Positions 59,609-64,000 of a stretch of 64,000 nt of DNA are shown piece after piece (position 1 is the stretch's first letter; every line of letters starts with the position of its first letter). This DNA is from Flavobacterium sp. MedPE-SWcel. GTDB taxonomy: Bacteria; Bacteroidota; Bacteroidia; Flavobacteriales; Flavobacteriaceae. The notes below the pieces were generated by a model. It saw only the letters and a program-made list of their open reading frames with translations. It was not told where the DNA came from and ran no database searches. The stretch is taken from contig MPCW01000002.1 of NCBI GenBank assembly GCA_001874325.1, forward strand, positions 173,119 to 237,118, given 5' to 3'. Position numbers and translations under genes: made by a program.

Positions 59609-60823
59609 TTAAGCAAAATCATTCCCTACAGCCTTCAATCGTGCAAACTGACGTTCCTTTTCTCCCACAGCATAATGATTCTCTAACATCTTAGTTGATT
59701 TATGATTAGCCATAGCAGCAGCTTCTTTCATAGATAACAAAGCAACAGTTTCATCAAGATTTATATGCTTCAACGCATAAAAGTCAGCAGAAACCCCTAA
59801 CTTTTGTTTAACATGAGTTCTCCACCTTCTACTTATTTGCTGTGTTCTTATTTTACTTTCTCCTGGCTTTAAACCAACAGAGAATATATAATCTGATTTC
59901 TTACCTCCAAATAATACTCTTCTCCAATAAACCAAAGCAATATCCTTTATCACTCTCTCCACCCATGTATGTTGCTGACCTTTTTTAATTAATACTCTAT
60001 ACTTTTGATTTTCAATATCTACATCTTCAATTTTTACACTCAACAACTCTGTTATTCTACCTCCAGAGTGGAAAAATATTATCAAGAAAATCCAGAAATC
60101 AGGAAAATTATGTTTTAGATGATCATTAACTAGCTTCCTTTCTTCTACAGTAAGTGTTTCTCTGATTGTTTTTACTTGCGTTCTTTTACGAATATCAGTG
60201 ATTATGTTATTTTCTACTGCTTCAAATTCTAAAAGCTCACGAAAGATAACCTGTAAATACCCTCTATATTTATTGAATTTATGACCTGAGAACTTTCCTT
60301 GAGTCTTTTCTAAATTTGAAATTATCAACTTTATATGCTTTCTTCTCACATCTTTAATAGCTAATTCATCATACCTAAGTTGTTGAGCTGATTTTTTGAA
60401 ATGAATTAGGATGAGTCTAATGTCGTTATTAGTTGTTTTTGCAATCTCTAATCTTTCATAGACAAAATCTAAAGCTTTTAAAAAAGGGGTACTAGGACCA
60501 AGTTCTGAGTCTGAGTCTTCTTCTTCAGTATTCTCGATCATATATTTACCCGTAATAGGATTAAATCCTTTTTCTTCAAAAAGTCGAGGGATCTCTTCTA
60601 ACAAGAATTTTACAGCTGCTTTCTTCTTTTCTAGCGACTTAATTCTATTTAATTTTTTCCTAAAGGGAAATCCTTTAGGGTATTTTTCTTTAAATAAAGG
60701 ATCGTAGAAAACACATTGGATATACCAATTTTCAGAAGAGGCTTTCTTGTCAGAAATTGTTTCCCAATTTTTTGGGGACACCCATACATCAGTGTATGAG
60801 CAATCGAAAGGTAAAAGTTTCAT
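59609..60823 (-). CDS. int: Tyrosine recombinase (prophage integrase)
   Basis: 404 residues. The N-terminal arm-binding part and an SAM-like core-binding domain (about 110-215) precede the catalytic domain: Arg256 in FFHSGGRITELLSV, a hairpin Lys near 280, His374 in MANHKSTKML and the nucleophile Tyr384 in ENHYAVGEK. The usual HxxR box is YALK (349-352), as in a subgroup of Bacteroidota phage integrases. It lies 97 bp from attR. It recombines att sites in the tRNA 3' half. Confidence 0.93.
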   Translation of the reverse strand: MKLLPFDCSYTDVWVSPKNWETISDKKASSENWYIQCVFYDPLFKEKYPKGFPFRKKLNRIKSLEKKKAAVKFLLEEIPRLFEEKGFNPITGKYMIENTEEEDSDSELGPSTPFLKALDFVYERLEIAKTTNNDIRLILIHFKKSAQQLRYDELAIKDVRRKHIKLIISNLEKTQGKFSGHKFNKYRGYLQVIFRELLEFEAVENNIITDIRKRTQVKTIRETLTVEERKLVNDHLKHNFPDFWIFLIIFFHSGGRITELLSVKIEDVDIENQKYRVLIKKGQQHTWVERVIKDIALVYWRRVLFGGKKSDYIFSVGLKPGESKIRTQQISRRWRTHVKQKLGVSADFYALKHINLDETVALLSMKEAAAMANHKSTKMLENHYAVGEKERQFARLKAVGNDFA

Positions 60824-60885
60824 TTTGTGAGTAATTACATTGCCGTTTTATGTAACTACAGGTCTCAGAAGTATTGCAAAAAAAT

Positions 60886-60918
60886 GGTCCAAACCCTCCG
60901 TGAGAGTGGGTTTGGACC
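60886..60918 (-). terminator. Terminator downstream of the right tRNA fragment
   Basis: GGTCCAAACCC and GGGTTTGGACC form an 11-bp stem with an 11-nt loop. On the minus strand a T7 tract follows. It begins 2 bp from the tRNA 3' end, as in the left copy but with an unrelated sequence. Confidence 0.85.
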
Positions 60919-60919
60919 T

Positions 60920-60965
60920 TGTAGCGAAGACGGGATTTGAACCCGTGACCTCAGGGTTATGAAAT
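60920..60965 (-). repeat. attR: tRNA 3'-half repeat (right copy)
   Basis: The second copy of the 46-bp repeat, with a perfectly paired T arm (ACGGG TTCAAAT CCCGT). The sequence upstream on the minus strand (CAGAT before the loop) can form only three of five anticodon-stem pairs and no D arm is seen. This too is therefore not a complete tRNA gene. Confidence 0.85.
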
Positions 60966-61174
60966 CTGTATCGAGAACTTCTTTTATTCGAGTATGGTAA
61001 AATTCACATATTTGAAGGGATGTCGAGTTTCCTTACGATATTCTAATCGCATTTCGAGGGAGATGTAATTATAGTAAAAAGCATATAAACCCTCTGTTTT
61101 CATCTCTATTAGGTAGATATTTATTTCCTATTAAAAAATAAAACTTATTTTGAGTGCAAATTGCGTGCAAACAA
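60966..61174. other. Gene-free sequence right of attR
   Basis: About 200 bp of AT-rich sequence with stops in all frames. No promoter or hairpin of note. Confidence 0.5.
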
Positions 61175-61210
61175 AAAAGACTTTAAAAGTTTTACCTCTT
61201 AAAGTCTTTT
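61175..61210 (-). terminator. Terminator downstream of the tRNA-Asn-like fragment
   Basis: AAAAGACTTTAA and TTAAAGTCTTTT form a 12-bp stem with a 12-nt loop. It is adjacent to the tRNA-like 3' end at 61219. Confidence 0.75.
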
Positions 61211-61218
61211 GTTTATTA

Positions 61219-61262
61219 GCTCCCCCCTCTTGGGCTCGAACCAAGGGCCCTCTGATTAACAG
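61219..61262 (-). repeat. tRNA-Asn-like 3' fragment (old attachment scar)
   Basis: The minus strand reads CTGTTAATCAGA (anticodon loop with GTT), a variable arm, the T arm CTTGG TTCGAGC CCAAG, and an acceptor strand. The 5' half is missing: the bases before the loop cannot pair with TCAGA. As with the phage att copies, the fragment starts at the anticodon loop and has its own terminator. Confidence 0.65.
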
Positions 61263-61353
61263 AAAACTACTATTTCTATGTTATTAACTAATGCTAGCCT
61301 CATAATATTTTGTCATAACTATCCATCAACAAATCTGATCCCTTCTAAAACTG

Positions 61354-61503
61354 ATGAAGCTTACAGAGAGGATTGAACAAGTAGGTAAATTGGCCTTAAC
61401 GATGGTAAAGAAATCGTTGGGGCATGCTTCGCTTGCGACTACAGCGATTTATTTGGATGTTATGGAGTTAGAGGAGCGTGAGATTGCGAAGAGAATTTGG
61501 TGA
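61354..61503 (+). pseudogene. Tyrosine recombinase C-terminal remnant
   Basis: 49 codons: LTMVKKSLGHASLATTAIYL, then DVMELEEREIAKRIW and stop. GHASLATTAIYLDV is the end of the catalytic domain with its His and nucleophilic Tyr. The R and HxxR boxes are missing, so it is an inactive fragment. It is the residue of another integrative element at this locus. Confidence 0.85.
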
Positions 61504-61694
61504 AGGTGGAATTAATTGGTATGAAAGTTATGTATGAACAACTGCATGAAATGAAAAGGATCTTATTAGTTTCAAGGACTGCTAAAAGCATTACAATTGC
61601 TTTTAACGGATGGAGGGCGCATGACTGTGTGATAAATGCGCTGGAAAATAGAGTGACAGAATTGCAGATACGTTTATTACTTGGATCACCTTAA
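61497..61694 (+). CDS. Short open frame after the integrase remnant (doubtful)
   Basis: 65 codons from a TTG, product TVRTAKSITIAFNGW-like helical chain with NALENRVTELQIRLLL. It overlaps the integrase fragment and has no recognisable start context. It may be further debris of the lost element. Confidence 0.2.
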   Translation: MVKVELIGMKVMYEQLHEMKRILLVSRTAKSITIAFNGWRAHDCVINALENRVTELQIRLLLGSP

Positions 61695-61821
61695 GAATAT
61701 TAGCAGATTTTGAAATACATACCTTTTCCGCTTAGAGCCGACTGTAAAGATCAAAAAACGGCTTTGATTTAAAAGCTTAAGCCACTATTTATTTTTGTAC
61801 TTTTTTGTTGACTATAGTTTT
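61695..61821. other. Spacer before the regulator gene
   Basis: Contains a weak inverted repeat AGAGCCG/CGGCTTT at about 61733-61767, possibly a terminator remnant. Nothing else is visible. Confidence 0.4.
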
Positions 61822-63936
61822 TTAAGCTTTAAGAATTATTTTCTTTTCAATTCCAAGCCTTTTCATTTTAGCAAATAGTGTCTTATCTTTCATCTGTAAA
61901 ATTGTTGCGGCGCCATTTGGCCCACTAACTCGCCAATTGGTATAATCAAGCACTTCAATTATATAATCTCTTTGCTTTGCTTCAAAAGATTTAAAATCGT
62001 TAGGGCTTATTATAACATCTTTATCAGGCATCCAACTTCCTGGTTTCAAAGTTGTTCCATTCTCTACTATTACTGCGCGCTCTATTAAATTTTCCAATTC
62101 TCTTATATTGCCTGGAAAATTATATTCCATCAAAATTTTAAGAGTTTTTTTTGATAATCGTTTAAATGACTTACCTGCTTTTATCGAATATTTTTCCAAA
62201 AAGAATTGTGCTAAAAGAGGTATGTCTCCTTTGCGAGCGCGTAGTGGTATATTATATATTGGAAATACATTCAAGCGGTAATAAAGATCCTCTCTAAACT
62301 TACCTTTGCTTAGCATTTCCTTTAAATCTCTATTAGTTGCAGCAATTATTCGAACATCAACTTTTAGTGTTTTAATGCCACCTAGTTCATCATATTCACC
62401 TTCTTGCAAAACTCTTAAAAGTTTAGATTGAAGCTTTAAAGACAATTCTCCTATTTCATCGAGAAAAATTGTTCCTCCATCAGCAAGCGTAAATTTCCCT
62501 TGCTTATCTGTTACAGCACCTGTAAAAGCACCTTTTTTATGACCAAAGAGTTCACTTTCTATAAGTTCGTTGGGTAAGGTAGCACAATTCACTTTTATAA
62601 GTGGTCTTTTTTTTCTTAGACTATTAGAATGTATCGCAGTGGCTAATAATTCCTTGCCTGTTCCAGATTCACCAGTAATTAGTACGGTAGCAGTCGTGGG
62701 GGCTACTTGATTTACCTGTTCTAAAACCTTTTCATAAGCTTTACTTTTACAGATAATATTATCCGAATTAATCTTCCTGCTTATTTCTTCCTGTAGATAT
62801 TCATTCTCATTTTCAAGTCGATCTTTTAGTGACTTGATCTCCTCCAATGCCTCATACAGCTTTAGGCCCTGCTCTTTTTGGGTTGTAATATCTCGGACAA
62901 CAGAACAGACATAATTTTCTCCCTTATATTTTAAATGATTAGAAATTATTTCTACGGGGAATTGAGTCCGATCTTTTCTTTCGATAGACCAATCAAACCG
63001 TTGAAACCCTATTTTTTCAATATTTTCAAAATGAGCATCATAGAAATCTGCTGAAACCATTGTATCCAGTTCAAACATGCTCATTTTATCAAGTTCTTTT
63101 TTAGAAAATCCTAACTTATCAATTAAAGATTTACTATAATGCAAGAGGTCTCCTTTTATATTATAGACATAAATCAAATCTTGCACATTGTCAATGATAT
63201 TTTTATATAGTGATAAATTGCTTTCTTTGTGTTTTGTCTCGGTGACATCTTGATAAATCCCTAACACTTTATAAATTTTATCGCCCTTCAAAACAGGTTT
63301 GGCGATAACTCTAATATATCTAGGTGGTGAGGCTTTACTTTCAAAAATTTCATCAAAAACATGGGCATTCCTGATTACTTTTCCAAGTAATGATTTGAAC
63401 TTTTCACTGTCTTTAAATTTATGAACAATTTTAGAGGGAGTTAAATCTTGCGAGTCAGTGGTGTTAAAAATTTTTAGAGCACCAGTGGTTGCTAAAATAG
63501 ATCCATCCTGTAAGTTCAACTCCCAACCTCCAATATTTGCAATCGTTTGGGTGTTATCAATTAACTTTTTATAAAAGCTCGATACTACTATATCATTTAC
63601 TATTGCACAAATAAATTTTGTTCCATTATATGAGAAAGACTGAGCCAGAACCTCAGCTTCATAAAATTTACCTCCCTTGGTTTTGTGGGTAACATTGAAA
63701 CGAAGACTCCCTTTCTTGTGGACTTCCTCCCAATGATTTTTCCAACTTTCAGGGGTGACAGTAATATTGATATCAGGAATTGATAGCATTTCACATTCTT
63801 TTTTATTATACTCTATTGTCTCACGAAACTTTGCATTGCAATAAATTAAATTACCATCAATATCTATCCAAACCATCTCAAAAGGTAACCGCTCTACCAG
63901 CTGACCCTTTATGTCCAATTCACCAATCTTATCCAT
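61822..63936 (-). CDS. Sigma-54-dependent activator with three PAS domains
   Basis: 704 residues. Three PAS domains (about 10-115, 125-235, 245-355) are joined by a coil (LKDRLENENEYLQEEISRK) to the AAA+ domain: Walker A GESGTGKE (422-429), the sigma-54 contact loop GAFTGA (469-474), Walker B GTIFLDEIG (488-496) and an arginine-finger region. A Fis-like HTH ends it (SGPNGAATILQMKDKTLFAK). It senses a cytoplasmic signal through PAS and remodels RNA polymerase with sigma-54. No receiver domain is present. Single gene, host-derived. Confidence 0.93.
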   Translation of the reverse strand: MDKIGELDIKGQLVERLPFEMVWIDIDGNLIYCNAKFRETIEYNKKECEMLSIPDINITVTPESWKNHWEEVHKKGSLRFNVTHKTKGGKFYEAEVLAQSFSYNGTKFICAIVNDIVVSSFYKKLIDNTQTIANIGGWELNLQDGSILATTGALKIFNTTDSQDLTPSKIVHKFKDSEKFKSLLGKVIRNAHVFDEIFESKASPPRYIRVIAKPVLKGDKIYKVLGIYQDVTETKHKESNLSLYKNIIDNVQDLIYVYNIKGDLLHYSKSLIDKLGFSKKELDKMSMFELDTMVSADFYDAHFENIEKIGFQRFDWSIERKDRTQFPVEIISNHLKYKGENYVCSVVRDITTQKEQGLKLYEALEEIKSLKDRLENENEYLQEEISRKINSDNIICKSKAYEKVLEQVNQVAPTTATVLITGESGTGKELLATAIHSNSLRKKRPLIKVNCATLPNELIESELFGHKKGAFTGAVTDKQGKFTLADGGTIFLDEIGELSLKLQSKLLRVLQEGEYDELGGIKTLKVDVRIIAATNRDLKEMLSKGKFREDLYYRLNVFPIYNIPLRARKGDIPLLAQFFLEKYSIKAGKSFKRLSKKTLKILMEYNFPGNIRELENLIERAVIVENGTTLKPGSWMPDKDVIISPNDFKSFEAKQRDYIIEVLDYTNWRVSGPNGAATILQMKDKTLFAKMKRLGIEKKIILKA

Positions 63937-64000
63937 TTTTTAAAATTAAAAAAACAATTTAAAATATTACTTAAATAATAGAAAATTATTAAAATAGAGA
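63937..64000. other. Upstream edge sequence
   Basis: 64 bp of A/T runs upstream of the regulator; no clear sigma-54 (GG-N10-GC) or TAnnTTTG box. Confidence 0.4.

Larger units (their letters stand above)
14441..60965. mobile_element. Tailed-phage prophage carrying defence cargo
   Basis: The element is bounded by 46-bp repeats of a tRNA 3' half. In order it holds a lysogeny module, an early module, a minus-strand cargo island, and head, tail and lysis genes, with a tyrosine integrase at the right end. A tape-measure gene of 1436 codons, a baseplate/fibre region and M15 endolysin point to a long-tailed siphovirus-like phage. Terminase and one tail gene are broken, and no helicase, primase or DNA polymerase is visible. 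It is probably unable to form virions by itself in the present state. Confidence 0.93.

Noticed and set aside
60886..60965. A complete tRNA gene at attR
   Set aside because: Only the 3' half is present; the anticodon stem is mispaired and no D arm or 5' acceptor strand is found.

Overview
The window is AT-rich DNA from a member of the Bacteroidota, most likely a Flavobacteriaceae. The signs are PorT-type outer-membrane beta-barrels, imelysin/di-heme lipoproteins, a split MetH, TAnnTTTG promoter -7 boxes, and phage genes of flavobacterial type. I cannot name the genus.

Chromosome, left flank (1-14440). A partial aroQ is followed by three small OmpW/PorT-like beta-barrel genes. Next comes a minus-strand lipoprotein operon (imelysin, di-heme oxidoreductase, imelysin-like) that looks like a metal-uptake or periplasmic redox unit. 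Then a SAM-I riboswitch with its terminator leads a five-gene plus-strand methionine operon: metB-type PLP enzyme, homoserine dehydrogenase, metH in two parts, and metF.

Prophage (14441-60965, about 46.5 kb). It is bounded by a 46-bp near-perfect repeat of a tRNA 3' half (anticodon loop CAT), with a tyrosine integrase beside the right copy. The lysogeny module (14.6-17.2 kb) has an S24 repressor and four near-identical 20-21-bp operators. The early module (17.2-21.5 kb) has small proteins, a RuvC-like resolvase, a C5-cytosine methyltransferase whose C-terminal half is overprinted by a second recognisable gene in another frame, and a DNA sliding clamp. A 9.8-kb minus-strand cargo island (21.5-31.3 kb) looks like anti-phage defence. 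It holds an EEP-nuclease pair, a Septu-like pair (HNH-ATPase fusion plus HNH protein), a CBASS-like set (small HNH, Cap15-like 2TM effector, CD-NTase, E2-like protein) and an Mrr-like nuclease with a TIR-TM protein. The late module (31.4-59.6 kb) runs from the terminases through portal, capsid, tail, tape measure and fibres to holin and endolysin. It is interrupted by three moron cassettes: membrane proteins at 35.2-36.3 kb, an HExxH lipoprotein pair at 46.4-48.5 kb, and membrane proteins at 53.1-54.4 kb.

State of the prophage. The large terminase has an in-frame TAA. One long tail gene is broken twice, by a probable 1-nt insertion and by an exact 16-bp tandem duplication. One early gene looks like a deletion fusion. 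The phage is therefore probably defective for packaging and tail assembly, while its repressor, operators and defence cargo look intact: a domesticated or decaying element that still carries immunity genes.

Right flank (60966-64000). A second tRNA 3' fragment (Asn-like loop) and a 49-codon integrase C-terminus are scars of another integration at the same place. A PAS/sigma-54 activator gene follows.

All functional names come from reading motifs in the translations; no database search was run.
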